Assembly (NCBI RefSeq): GCF_015752285.1 | Contig: NZ_JADOUY010000008.1 | Coordinates: 44,164 to 108,163 of the forward strand | Length of the DNA: 64,000 nt | DNA from: Mycetocola_A sp015752285 | Lineage (GTDB): Bacteria; Actinomycetota; Actinomycetes; Actinomycetales; Microbacteriaceae | Reading direction: 5' to 3' | In this document: piece by piece, positions 43,339 to 52,390 of the stretch | How positions within the stretch are numbered: the first letter of the stretch is position 1 | Layout of the letters: each line of letters opens with the position of its first letter | Program-made: the position numbers and the translations under genes | The notes under the pieces: generated by a model | Told to the model about the DNA's origin: nothing | What the model saw: the letters and a program-made list of their open reading frames with translations, nothing else | The model's database searches: none

Positions 43339-44910
43339 TCAGTGGCTGAGCGCGAACGCCATGATCTCGGGTGCACGACGGTCGAAGACGCGGCCACCGG
43401 CCCAGACTCCGACGATCACGGCGATCAAGCCGGCACCGACGCCGAAGAACAGTGCTGCGAGGTGGTACGACGGGTCCTGCGTGAATCCCAGGAACGCGAA
43501 GACGAGCGCAGGAGAGGCGACGACGATCGACCCGAACAGACCGATCGACTGGGCGAGGCCGGCGAGTGTTCCTGATGCCTGCGGCTGCTGGAACGGGCTG
43601 TCTCCGGGAAGCGCGGCGGGGTACGGCAGCCGTGCCGAGATGTAGCTCGACAGACCCACTCCGCCGAGGAACAGCGCCGTGGAAACACCGAGCATCGACG
43701 GGAGCGCCGACCAATCGCCGTAGAGCAGGATACTGACCATCGAGCCGATGACGACGAGGGGGATGCCGATGAGCAGCACCGGGAACATCCGGCCGAGCCG
43801 GTCAGCGTAGCCGCGCACGCCCGAGACGAGGTGCAGCCAGATGGCCGTCGAGTCGAAGGCGAGGTCGTTGTGGAGCGACCAGCCGAGGAAAACGGCCATC
43901 ACCGGCAACGGGAGCAGCGCGAGCGTCTGCAGCGGAACCCCGATGATGAGGAACGGCAGGATCATGATGACCGGCACGATCGGGATGATGACGATCGACA
44001 CGAGATAACGCGAGTCCCGTGCCCAGTAGCTCATACTGCGGGCGGCGATGACGGATGCCGGTCGGCCGCGAAGCACGTCGAACCAGCCCATGCCGCCGTA
44101 GGTCTTGACGACCTGCTCGCGCTCGGGGGTGACGAGCATGTGTGCGACGAGGCGGTCCCAGCCGAGCCAGAGAAGGGCGACGGTGGCCGCAGCGATCAGG
44201 AGCTTCAGCAGCGCTCCCGCGATGTCGCCCAGTGCCGCATCGCCGGGGATCGCCCAGACGGCGCCGAACGGCGTCCAACTGACGACGTCAGCGGCATCGC
44301 CGAGAACGATCGCGCCGTCGCGGCTCCAGTCCACGCTCGACAACAGGATGACGGCAGGAGCGATGAGCACGAGCACGAGGGTGCCGATTACTCCGGTCAG
44401 CTCCCGCGAACGACGGGTGGCGAGCAGGAGAGACGCGAGTGCTGTCATGACGCGGGCTGCGAGGACGCACGTCGCGACCGCGAGGGCAGCAGAGATGACG
44501 GCGAAGATCGCCGGAAGGACCCCGCGTGACCAGGTCGCGACGGTGAATCCGCTCAGGATGAAGATCACCGCGGAGGGAACGCTGACCAGTGCAGCGACCA
44601 TGAGACCGGTCGACAGTTGTCGCGGCTGGATGCCGAAGAGCGCGAATCGGCGCGGGTCCATGTCGTCGTCGACACCGAACACGAGAGGAAGCAAGACGAA
44701 GCCGAGTACGACGAACGACCCGGCGATGACGAGGAGATTTCGTGTCAGCTCATCAGGGGCGAATCGGAGCGCGACAAGACCGCTGCCGATCACGACGATG
44801 AGTCCGATGCCCGCGACCGTGCCGAACACGACGCCGAGAATCTGCCACGCACTTCGCCGGAACCCGTTGGCCAGCAGTTGCAGCCTTAGTCCGAGAAGCT
44901 GTGCAACCAT
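43339..44910 (-). CDS. ABC exporter membrane protein (large, ABC-2-like)
   Basis: 523-residue membrane protein with about twelve hydrophobic segments (for example ILGVVFGTVAGIGLIVVIGSGLVAL, LLVIAGSFVVLGFVLLPLVFGV and the C-terminal FGVGAGLIAVIVGVWAGGRV). It has no ATP-binding motif. It overlaps the ABC ATPase gene by 25 bases, so the two form a transporter. ATG 44910 is chosen from the ATTCC-flanked start and hydrophobicity onset; upstream sequence belongs to the ATPase frame. Substrate unknown. Confidence 0.8.
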   Translation of the reverse strand: MVAQLLGLRLQLLANGFRRSAWQILGVVFGTVAGIGLIVVIGSGLVALRFAPDELTRNLLVIAGSFVVLGFVLLPLVFGVDDDMDPRRFALFGIQPRQLSTGLMVAALVSVPSAVIFILSGFTVATWSRGVLPAIFAVISAALAVATCVLAARVMTALASLLLATRRSRELTGVIGTLVLVLIAPAVILLSSVDWSRDGAIVLGDAADVVSWTPFGAVWAIPGDAALGDIAGALLKLLIAAATVALLWLGWDRLVAHMLVTPEREQVVKTYGGMGWFDVLRGRPASVIAARSMSYWARDSRYLVSIVIIPIVPVIMILPFLIIGVPLQTLALLPLPVMAVFLGWSLHNDLAFDSTAIWLHLVSGVRGYADRLGRMFPVLLIGIPLVVIGSMVSILLYGDWSALPSMLGVSTALFLGGVGLSSYISARLPYPAALPGDSPFQQPQASGTLAGLAQSIGLFGSIVVASPALVFAFLGFTQDPSYHLAALFFGVGAGLIAVIVGVWAGGRVFDRRAPEIMAFALSH

Positions 44911-47519
44911 TCCATTCCTTCTGCGGCCTTGCGACCGCCGGCAAGTTCGACGAACCGGTCTTCGAGCGTGCCTTCGCCGCGAACATCGTCCACGGGTCCT
45001 GATGCCAGCACCTGGCCGTTGACGATGATGGCAACGTGGTCGCAGACGCGCTGAATGAGATCCATACCGTGGCTGGAGAGCACGACGGTGCCGCCATGGG
45101 CGACGTACTTCTGCAGGATCTCGATCACATTGGCCGCAGAAACCGGGTCGACGGACTCGAACGGCTCGTCGAGGACGAGTAGCCGCGGTGAGTGGATCAT
45201 CGCCGCGGCGAGTGCGACCTTCTTGGTCATGCCGGCGGAGTAATCCGTGACCAGCCTGTTGAGAGCATCCTCGAGCCCGAATGCCTTCGCGAGGTCCTTC
45301 ACTCGTGACCGGACGGTAGCGCTGTCGAGGCCGCGCAGCACTCCCGAGTAGTACAGGAGCTGAGCGCCGGTCAGACGGTCGAAGAGACGCAGCCTGTCGG
45401 GCAGGACCCCGATCGAGCGTTTCGCGGTATCCGGGTCTGCCCACACGTCGACGCCGTGAACTGAAATGGCGCCGGAGTCCGGTCGCAGCAATCCGGTGAC
45501 CATCGAAAGCGTGGTGGTCTTCCCTGCGCCGTTCGGCCCGACGATGCCGTAGAACGACCCCTCGTGCACATCGAGATCGATGCCGTCGACGGCCACCGTG
45601 TCGCCGAATCGACGGGACAGCCCGGAGATGCGGAGAACGACCGGTGATGTCGAGAGATCGCGATGAACAGTCCCCGCCGTTTCGGCCGTCTCTGCAGCGT
45701 TTTCGGCCTTCTCCGCAGCGTCTTCGGCTTCGATCTCGTCGAGGATCTCGTTCACCAGCGCTGCGTCGATCACGTCGTCGTCGGTGACAGGAGCAGGCTC
45801 CGCGGCCACCAGCGCAGCGGCAATCACAGCGTGCTGTGCTTCGATCTCGTCGGCACCGAACGCGTCAGCACCGACTTCGTCAGCACCGACTTCGTCGGCA
45901 CCGATCTCCGCAGCACCGAGGTTGTCAGCGCCGATCTCGTCTGTACCGAGGTCGTCGGCAACGAAGTCGTCGGCATCGATCGTTTCCGGGCTGTCATCGA
46001 CCGGCACATCGAGAACGGCAGTGGCCTCGGCGACAGCCTCGGACTCCCGTGACCTCTCGTCAGTCTCGACCACGGTCGGTTGTGCATCAATCGCAGAGGC
46101 ATCCGGCGTCGGCAACGACTCGACGACGGCCTCGGGAGTCGTACCGACGGTCGTGGTGACTGAGGTTTCCGTCGAGGTGCCGAAGTCGACGGCCGGTTCA
46201 CTGTCGCCGGGCCCTTCGGTGTTCGCCGGTGAGGCGGGCACGAGAGTGAGGAAGGGCCAGCGCTTGCTCCAGACGAAACGCATCGGTTCCTGGTCGTCGA
46301 AGATCGACTTCTTTTCGGGCGCCTGGGGCATGGTCTCGAACTTGAGAGCGGCGTCTTCGGGACTGAGTGTGGGCAGCGGCGGGATCTCGCCGTCTGAACC
46401 GATGACCGGCTGCGCGATGGTGGGGTCGGGATCGATCGACGGGTTGGAGTCGTCGACGACCGTGTCGATGCGACCGGTCGCGCCTGGGGCGCTGATGGCG
46501 ATGTCTCCGGAAGTCACCTGGGCGGCGATGGTCAGCGGGCCCCGCTTGACGGGCGTGCGCTTGCCCCTGCCAGGGCCGGTTCCCGTGGAAAGCTGGCCGG
46601 GCCTGCGGGGCGCTGGGTTCTTAGAGGGCGCTGGGTCAGTAGAGGACGCCGGGTTCTTCGAGGACGCCGGCGAGCCTTCGACCCCGGTGTCGAGCTCGAT
46701 CTCGATCTCGATCTCGCGAGGCTGTGACGGCGTGACCTGCTCGTCGCTCCCAGTGATCTCGATCGACTCTGCGTCGCCCGTCGTGGGAGCAGCCGGGATG
46801 CCGCTGGCCGGGACATCGGCGTGGTCGGCAACGCTCACGTCGTCGACGACTGCCGGTTTGGCCGGGGCCAAAGCCGCATCGTGCGCCGGTTCGGCGGCGG
46901 ATGCGGCGGGCTTGCGCTTCGCCGTCGCCGCGGGTTTGCGAGCAGTGGACGACGTCGGGGGCGTGCGGGGCGCTGCGCGCTTCTTCGCCGGTGGCTTCGG
47001 CGTGACCGCCTCGGACTCCCCATCCGTCGAGCCTGAGGCCCGCGGGGTGGGCGTCGCGGTCGGTGCGCCGGGTGCCTTCTGGGCTGGTGTCTTCTGGGAG
47101 GGTTTTTTTGCCGCGGGCGTGCGGGGCGTCGTGGTCTTCGGAGTGACCCTGGCCGTGGCCGCTTTCGCGGCCGGCTTGCGGACAGGTTTCTCGGGGGCCA
47201 CCGTTTCCTTCATCACGGTCTCTGAGCCGGCAGACTCGACCGTCGCGGTTTCCGGAGAGTTCGAGTCCTGCTCGGTGGCTGTGTCGGCCGTGGTTTTCGG
47301 GGCAGCGACTTGAGGCGCCGCGGGTTTCCGTGCGGCGGGTTTCCGTGCGGCCGGCTTGCGAGCCGCGGCGGCACGAGGCGTCGCACTCGACGTCTTCTGT
47401 GACGCTGTCGCTGCGGGTTTCACCGTCGGCGCCGAGGCATCCGACTGCTGCCCGACGGTCGATGCATCCTGCATCTTCTGGTCGGGCGCGTCCTGGGGGG
47501 AATCGGGCTCGGGAGTCAC
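44886..47519 (-). CDS. ABC transporter ATPase with a ~640-residue disordered N-terminal extension
   Basis: 877 residues. The last 235 are a normal ABC ATPase: Walker A GPNGAGKTTT, signature YSAGMTKKVALAAAM (degenerate LSGGQ), Walker B LLVLDEPFESVDP, H-loop LSSHGMD. The first 640 residues are low complexity. An Ala/Lys/Pro-rich part has repeats such as ARKPAARKPAA, then an acidic part ends in five-residue units (GADEV, GADEI and variants) encoded by 15-bp tandem repeats at about 45835-45990. GTG 47519 opens the frame; I find no better start before the ABC domain, and the tandem repeats keep frame, arguing that the extension is translated. It pairs with the membrane gene downstream. Confidence 0.82.
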   Translation of the reverse strand: MTPEPDSPQDAPDQKMQDASTVGQQSDASAPTVKPAATASQKTSSATPRAAAARKPAARKPAARKPAAPQVAAPKTTADTATEQDSNSPETATVESAGSETVMKETVAPEKPVRKPAAKAATARVTPKTTTPRTPAAKKPSQKTPAQKAPGAPTATPTPRASGSTDGESEAVTPKPPAKKRAAPRTPPTSSTARKPAATAKRKPAASAAEPAHDAALAPAKPAVVDDVSVADHADVPASGIPAAPTTGDAESIEITGSDEQVTPSQPREIEIEIELDTGVEGSPASSKNPASSTDPAPSKNPAPRRPGQLSTGTGPGRGKRTPVKRGPLTIAAQVTSGDIAISAPGATGRIDTVVDDSNPSIDPDPTIAQPVIGSDGEIPPLPTLSPEDAALKFETMPQAPEKKSIFDDQEPMRFVWSKRWPFLTLVPASPANTEGPGDSEPAVDFGTSTETSVTTTVGTTPEAVVESLPTPDASAIDAQPTVVETDERSRESEAVAEATAVLDVPVDDSPETIDADDFVADDLGTDEIGADNLGAAEIGADEVGADEVGADAFGADEIEAQHAVIAAALVAAEPAPVTDDDVIDAALVNEILDEIEAEDAAEKAENAAETAETAGTVHRDLSTSPVVLRISGLSRRFGDTVAVDGIDLDVHEGSFYGIVGPNGAGKTTTLSMVTGLLRPDSGAISVHGVDVWADPDTAKRSIGVLPDRLRLFDRLTGAQLLYYSGVLRGLDSATVRSRVKDLAKAFGLEDALNRLVTDYSAGMTKKVALAAAMIHSPRLLVLDEPFESVDPVSAANVIEILQKYVAHGGTVVLSSHGMDLIQRVCDHVAIIVNGQVLASGPVDDVRGEGTLEDRFVELAGGRKAAEGMEWLHSFSD

Positions 47520-47776
47520 TGGTACAACCTACCAAGAGGCCACCGACGATTCGAGGCCGAGTCCGACTTCGACCGTAATCCAACCTGTTAAACCCCCGAG
47601 TGCCGTATTACGATACGACAACAAGGTTCTGATTATTGCTGCCCCCAATAGGGGTGCCGCGCTATCGTGGTCGATGGCATAACGGGGTGTCATTTCATCG
47701 ACTTACAGGTTAATTCCAAGCAAAGGTTGCCATCGCAGGCAGCCGGGGGGCCTGAATCTATCTTGAGGAGAATCTC
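47520..47776. other. Divergent intergenic region
   Basis: 257 bp between two divergent genes; it is richer in A/T than the surroundings and contains no open frame worth reporting. It must hold promoters for both, but I cannot assign them with confidence. AGGAG at 47765-47769 is the ribosome site for the plus-strand gene. Confidence 0.5.
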
Positions 47777-48469
47777 GTGACGACCCAGGTTGTAATTCTT
47801 GCAGCGGGCATGGGCAGCCGGCTCGGCCGCTCGCTTCCGAAGCCGCTCACCGAGTTGAGCGACGGCCGCACCATCATGCAGCAGCAGTTCGACAACATCC
47901 ACCACGCGTTCGGCAAGAACGTGAAGGTGACGATCGTCGTCGGCTACAAGCTCGAGCACATCATCGAGGCCTTCCCCGATGCATCGTTCGTCTACAACGA
48001 GCAGTACGACCAGACCAACACGTCGAAGAGCCTGATGCGCGCACTGAGTGCCTCCCAGCCCGGTGGTGTGCTCTGGATGAACGGTGACGTAGTCTTCGAC
48101 CCCGCCGTCCTCGACCGTGCCGCCGCCATGATGGCTCGCGACCAGTCGTTCGTCACGGTCAACACCTCGAAGGTCTCCGACGAAGAGGTCAAGTACACGA
48201 CCTCAGCCGAGGGCTACATCAAGGAACTGTCGAAAACGGTTCGCGGCGGCCTCGGCGAAGCGGTCGGCATCAACTACATCTCGCGCGACGATAAAGCGAA
48301 CCTGCTTCGCCAGCTCGCCCGCGTCGACGACCAGGACTACTTCGAGCGTGGCCTCGAACTCGCCATCGAACAGGACAGCCTGCTCGTCGAGCCCGTCGAC
48401 ATCTCGGACCTCTACGCGGTCGAGGTCGACTTCGCCGAGGACCTGGAACGAGCGAACCTTTACGTCTAG
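47777..48469 (+). CDS. Phosphocholine/sugar-phosphate cytidylyltransferase-like (LicC-like)
   Basis: 230-residue nucleotidyltransferase. The nucleotide-binding N-terminus is VVILAAGMGSRLGRSLPKPLTEL (G-x-G-S-R-x(n)-P-K), then VVGYKLEHIIEAFPD and GGVLWMNGDVVFDP, where the Asp binds Mg. The SKVSDEEVKYTTS and GINYISRDD segments fit LicC-type enzymes that make CDP-choline from phosphocholine, or related CDP-alcohols. GTG 47777 has AGGAG seven bases upstream. It heads a cell-surface polymer locus whose later genes need CDP-activated alcohols, which supports the call. Confidence 0.82.
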   Translation: MTTQVVILAAGMGSRLGRSLPKPLTELSDGRTIMQQQFDNIHHAFGKNVKVTIVVGYKLEHIIEAFPDASFVYNEQYDQTNTSKSLMRALSASQPGGVLWMNGDVVFDPAVLDRAAAMMARDQSFVTVNTSKVSDEEVKYTTSAEGYIKELSKTVRGGLGEAVGINYISRDDKANLLRQLARVDDQDYFERGLELAIEQDSLLVEPVDISDLYAVEVDFAEDLERANLYV

Positions 48470-48485
48470 CACTCACAGACACACT

Positions 48486-48522
48486 GACCGGCACGCGTCC
48501 CTGACCGTGCCGGTCTTTGTTT
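48486..48522 (+). terminator. Intrinsic terminator after the cytidylyltransferase gene
   Basis: Ten-bp stem GACCGGCACG / CGTGCCGGTC with a ten-base loop, followed by TTTGTTT. It ends the first transcript 18 bp before the exporter start. Confidence 0.85.
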
Positions 48523-48540
48523 GCCGATAGGTTTGTGGCT

Positions 48541-49347
48541 GTGAGTTCACCCGCCGACGTACGACCGCCACAGCGCTCGTACTTCACTCGCTACCGGCAC
48601 GCGCTCTGGCTCCTGACCAAGAGAGACCTCCGCGTCCGGTACTCGACGAGCGTTCTCGGCTACTTCTGGTCGATCCTCGACCCGCTGGTCATGGCCGGAA
48701 TTTACTGGTTCGTCTTCGCTGTGGTCTTCGATCGCGGAGGCCGAATCGGCGAGCAACCGTACATCGTCTTCCTGCTGATCGGTCTCCTGCCCTGGATGTG
48801 GTTCAACGGCGCTGTCTCCGACAGCACCCGAGCATTCCTTCGCGAAGCAAAGCTCGTGCGATCGACATCGATCCCCCGCACCATCTGGGTCAACCGGCTG
48901 GTGCTTTCCAAGGGCATCGAGTTCGTCGCCTCGCTTCCCGTTCTCGCCCTCTTCGCCATCTGGTACGGCGCCCCGCTGAGTTGGGAAGTGGTGTTCTTCC
49001 CGCTGGCCATCCTCATCCAGTGCACTCTGACCATCGGTATCGGTCTGCTCGTCGCGCCCCTGGTCGTGTTCTTCCGCGACCTCGAACGCGCCGCCAAGCT
49101 CATCCTCCGGTTCCTGTTCTATGCCTCCCCCATCGTCTACGGTCTGCGAGACCTCCCGACCGATGTGCAGCCGTTCGCCGTCTTCAACCCCCTGGCCGGC
49201 ATCTTCTCGCTCTATCGGGCGGCCTTCTTCCCTGAACAACTCGACTGGTACGCGGTCATCGTCTCCGCCGGGATGTCCCTTCTCTTCCTCGCTATCGGCC
49301 TGTGGACCTTCAAACGGTCCGAACGCACCGTACTGAAGGAACTGTGA
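48541..49347 (+). CDS. Polysaccharide/teichoic acid ABC exporter permease (TagG-like)
   Basis: 268-residue ABC-2 permease with six TM segments. The family signature KRDLRVRYSTSVLGYFWSILDPLVMAGIYWFVF is exact, and LLPWMWFNGAVSDSTRAFLREAKLVRSTSIPRTIWVNRLVLSKGIEF and NPLAGIFSLYRAAFFPE follow. It exports an undecaprenyl-linked polymer with the ATPase next to it. GTG 48541 is the likely start; GTG 48535 is equally in frame. Confidence 0.92.
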   Translation: MSSPADVRPPQRSYFTRYRHALWLLTKRDLRVRYSTSVLGYFWSILDPLVMAGIYWFVFAVVFDRGGRIGEQPYIVFLLIGLLPWMWFNGAVSDSTRAFLREAKLVRSTSIPRTIWVNRLVLSKGIEFVASLPVLALFAIWYGAPLSWEVVFFPLAILIQCTLTIGIGLLVAPLVVFFRDLERAAKLILRFLFYASPIVYGLRDLPTDVQPFAVFNPLAGIFSLYRAAFFPEQLDWYAVIVSAGMSLLFLAIGLWTFKRSERTVLKEL

Positions 49348-50084
49348 TGCCGGAACCCGTGATCCGAGTCGACAACGTCGGCATCCGATTTCGCCGCAAC
49401 CGCGGTGGAAGACGCAACTTCAAGGATCTCTTCTCCGGTCGGGGCCGTCGCTCACGACCCGGCGAGTTCTGGGCGTTCCGCAATGTGTCGTTCGACGTCC
49501 AGGCCGGCGAGGCCATCGGCGTTGTCGGCAGGAACGGGCAGGGCAAGTCGACGCTCCTGAAACTCGTCGCAGGCGTCGTACTCACCGACGAAGGCGAGGT
49601 GAAGGTCAACGGTGGCGTCGCCCCACTGATCGAGATCACCGGGGGTTTCGTCAACGACCTCACCGTCCGAGACAACGTGTACCTCACCGCCGGCCTCCAC
49701 GGCATGACGCGCGCAGAGATCGCAGCGCGCTTCGACGAGATCATCGACTTCGCTGAGATCGGCGACTTCATCGACACCCCGTACAAGCACCTCTCCAGCG
49801 GCATGAAGGTGCGTATCGCGTTCAGCGTCATCTCAATGCTCGAGGAGCCGATCATCCTCGTCGACGAGGTCCTGGCCGTCGGCGACCGAGGTTTCCGGGA
49901 GAAGTGCTACCGCCGAATCGAAGAACTCCTCGCCGGCGGTCGCACCCTCTTTTTCGTCTCGCACAACGAGAAGGACCTGCGCCGATTCTGCACGCGCGGC
50001 CTGTACCTCGACAAGGGACAGCTCCAGCTCGACGGGCCCATTGCCGATGTCCTTGACCGGTACAACGCCGAATACCACCGCTGA
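49347..50084 (+). CDS. Polysaccharide/teichoic acid ABC exporter ATPase (TagH-like)
   Basis: 245 residues. Walker A GRNGQGKST, signature LSSGMKVRIAFSV (typical of O-antigen/teichoic-acid exporters), Walker B IILVDEVLAVGD, and H-loop FVSHNEKD. RNFKDLFSGR and the EFWAFRNVSFDVQAGEAIGVVG opening place it in the TagH/RfbB group. It lacks a C-terminal carbohydrate-binding extension. ATG 49347 overlaps the permease stop (TGATG). Confidence 0.94.
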   Translation: MPEPVIRVDNVGIRFRRNRGGRRNFKDLFSGRGRRSRPGEFWAFRNVSFDVQAGEAIGVVGRNGQGKSTLLKLVAGVVLTDEGEVKVNGGVAPLIEITGGFVNDLTVRDNVYLTAGLHGMTRAEIAARFDEIIDFAEIGDFIDTPYKHLSSGMKVRIAFSVISMLEEPIILVDEVLAVGDRGFREKCYRRIEELLAGGRTLFFVSHNEKDLRRFCTRGLYLDKGQLQLDGPIADVLDRYNAEYHR

Positions 50085-50183
50085 GCTCCTGCCGAAACCC
50101 CGGAGGCCGATCCTGCCTCTTCCCAGCACGCAAACCTAGACTTGTGCCTGCACCGCACCACCGATCGTGCCGCAGGGGGACGA

Positions 50184-51020
50184 ATGACCACACAAGATGA
50201 CCGCGTGAGAATACTGGGTGACGCACCGGTGGCATCCGAACCGGAGAACGGCCCGGCCTGGCTCCGCGCTCTCGACAAAGCGCTCTCGGTTCAGCGCCCG
50301 GTCGTCGTCGCCCACATTCGGGCGCTGCGACGTTCACACCCCAACGCCACACCGGCCCAGCTGGTCCGTATTCTCGAACGTCGCTACCTCACGGCGATCA
50401 CCACCGGCGGCGCCGCGGTCGGTGCCACCGCGATGGTTCCCGGTTTCGGAACGGGCATCACGCTGACGCTCGCCGGGGCGGAAACAGTCGGGTTTCTCGA
50501 GACCACCGCCCTGTTCGCGCAGTCGGTCACCGAGGTGCACGGCATCGCCCTTGACGACCCGGTGAGGGCGCGCGCGCTGGTGATGACGCTCATGCTCGGC
50601 AAGTCAGGTACCGACCTCGTACGGCAGTTCACCGGGCAGGCCCTGAGCGGAGGCCCGGGCCGCAAGGTGTTCTGGGGCGAGATGGTAGCCAAGCGGGTTC
50701 CGCAAGCGATGATGGGTCCGGTCGCCGACGAGCTCAAACGCCGGTTCATGAAGCACTTCGTGCTCAGCCAGGGTTCGTCGCTCATCGGCAAGGCGATGCC
50801 ATTCGGCATCGGGGCGGCCATCGGTGGAATCGGCAACAATGTGGCTGGTCGCCAGGTCGTCACTGCCGCGCGAACGGCATTCGGCCCCGCACCGGTCTAC
50901 CTGCCGCTCGAGCTCGAACCCCGTGATCGCCGTGCGCGGCCGACGATGCGGGAGCTCCGCGAACGGCTGCCGCTCCCGCGCCGTCGTCGCTCGAGAGATG
51001 CGGACGAGATCCAGCCTTAG
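50184..51020 (+). CDS. EcsC-like membrane-associated protein of unknown function
   Basis: 278 residues. A basic helical N-terminal third (RPVVVAHIRALRRSHPNATPAQLVRILERRYL) precedes two Gly/Ala-rich hydrophobic segments (AITTGGAAVGATAMVPGFGTGITLTLAG and GKAMPFGIGAAIGGIGNNVAG). The C-terminus is Arg-rich. The glycine-rich hydrophobic pattern recalls EcsC-family proteins, but the match is loose. ATG 50184 follows CAGGGGGA. It is convergent with and touches the glycerophosphotransferase gene. Confidence 0.6.
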   Translation: MTTQDDRVRILGDAPVASEPENGPAWLRALDKALSVQRPVVVAHIRALRRSHPNATPAQLVRILERRYLTAITTGGAAVGATAMVPGFGTGITLTLAGAETVGFLETTALFAQSVTEVHGIALDDPVRARALVMTLMLGKSGTDLVRQFTGQALSGGPGRKVFWGEMVAKRVPQAMMGPVADELKRRFMKHFVLSQGSSLIGKAMPFGIGAAIGGIGNNVAGRQVVTAARTAFGPAPVYLPLELEPRDRRARPTMRELRERLPLPRRRRSRDADEIQP

Positions 51021-52372
51021 CGCAGGTCGTCGTCGTCTTCGCCGGTCTCTTCGGACTGGTCGTGGTCGTCGGGCAGCGATAGTTTCCTCGGAACGGTGCT
51101 GATCGAACCGGTCTGCGCGGTGGCCCCGAGCTGGGTCGACTCGTCGTCAGCGTGGACAGCAGCGTAGCGATCCCACTCGTCCATCAGATGCTGGACGGCG
51201 CTGTGGAACCGTGCGGTTGCGGCACCAGGTGTCGGATCACCGAAATACCGCCGCACCCAGTAGTCGAGCCGACCGACCGTTTCGGGGTCATGCAGCAGCC
51301 GATCGGTATGACCGACGACCTTCGACGACTCGGATGCCTCCAGCCACTCACACGCTGAGAGGTAGCCGGCGGTGTCGACCTGGGCTTCCGGGTCAGCGGG
51401 GCGGGTGATCATCAGGGGTTTGCCACTCGCCAAACGGTCGTAGACCATCGCCGAGATATCGACGATGGCGACGTCTGCCGCTGACAGCTGCCAACCGAGG
51501 TCCGAGCCGGTGTCGTGGATGTGATGTGCGCCCGGGTCGGACGCGTTGGCGGCCGCGATCATTCCGATGATCTCGCGATTGGCGGCTCCGTAGGCGTGAT
51601 CGACGACGCCGCTGCGGGGATGCGGGCGATAGATCAATCGGTGCGTGCCGGTTGCGAGCAACGCCCGGACCAGGTCGACACCGTGGCTGGCGATGGAGCC
51701 GTAAGCTGCTGCTCGCCTGTCGCCTTCCCAGGTCGGCGCGTACAGCACCACCGTGCGCTCATCCGGTGTGTACGGCAGGATTCCCGTGTAGTGGTCGGCC
51801 TGCGGACGACCGATCGGGATCGCGCGCTTGTCGAAGTCGAAATCCCAGAGCACTTTCTGCAGCCGGGCGATCGCGGCATCACCGGCAACGAGACTGTAGT
51901 CATAGGCCTTGAACTGGTTCGTCGTCATGTACATCTTGTCGCTCTCACCGTGGTTGATGAAAACGTGCCAGCGCTGGCCGTACCGGAACATCTGGAAGTT
52001 CTTCGTATTCTGATTGACATAGAACACGATCCGGATGTCCTGCTCGGCCAGGGTGCGTTCGAGGGCGACGACGGTGCGCACGTAGGCGACGGGAAGCGGT
52101 GACTCCTCGAACAGTCGCGTCGCGGCTGTCGCTCCGCGGCTCAGCACGACGACGGGCCAGGTGCGCCCGAGAACTTCGAGCGGCTTGTACCACTGCCGGA
52201 TCTGGTACATGTTGACCTGGCTGTCAGCGAAGTACACCGCGATCTTGTACTTGCCGGGCTCGAGGGGAGGCAGCTGCGCGAGCCGGTGAGACAGGGCAGC
52301 GCGGGCGCGACGGTTGGCGAGAAGGTCGCGGCCAAGTTTCACGGCTTTCCGTGCATCCCTCACAACACCCAT
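51017..52372 (-). CDS. CDP-glycerol glycerophosphotransferase-like enzyme
   Basis: About 451 residues. It carries the TagB/TagF-type block VVLYAPTWEGDRR, followed by RLIYRPHPRSG and the core SAADVAIVDISAMVYDRLASGKPLMITRP, in the order of the glycerophosphotransferase family (PF04464). It would transfer glycerol-phosphate or ribitol-phosphate from the CDP form onto a wall polymer. The N-terminal 200 residues are more divergent than in TagF. The C-terminus is acidic. ATG 52372 fits the family start; ATG 52390, abutting the upstream stop, is an alternative. Confidence 0.85.
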   Translation of the reverse strand: MGVVRDARKAVKLGRDLLANRRARAALSHRLAQLPPLEPGKYKIAVYFADSQVNMYQIRQWYKPLEVLGRTWPVVVLSRGATAATRLFEESPLPVAYVRTVVALERTLAEQDIRIVFYVNQNTKNFQMFRYGQRWHVFINHGESDKMYMTTNQFKAYDYSLVAGDAAIARLQKVLWDFDFDKRAIPIGRPQADHYTGILPYTPDERTVVLYAPTWEGDRRAAAYGSIASHGVDLVRALLATGTHRLIYRPHPRSGVVDHAYGAANREIIGMIAAANASDPGAHHIHDTGSDLGWQLSAADVAIVDISAMVYDRLASGKPLMITRPADPEAQVDTAGYLSACEWLEASESSKVVGHTDRLLHDPETVGRLDYWVRRYFGDPTPGAATARFHSAVQHLMDEWDRYAAVHADDESTQLGATAQTGSISTVPRKLSLPDDHDQSEETGEDDDDLR

Positions 52373-52390
52373 GGAATCCAGCCTAACCAT

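Noticed and set aside
47520..47776. Riboswitch before the cytidylyltransferase gene
   Set aside because: No stable multi-stem structure or known core motif could be recognised by eye.
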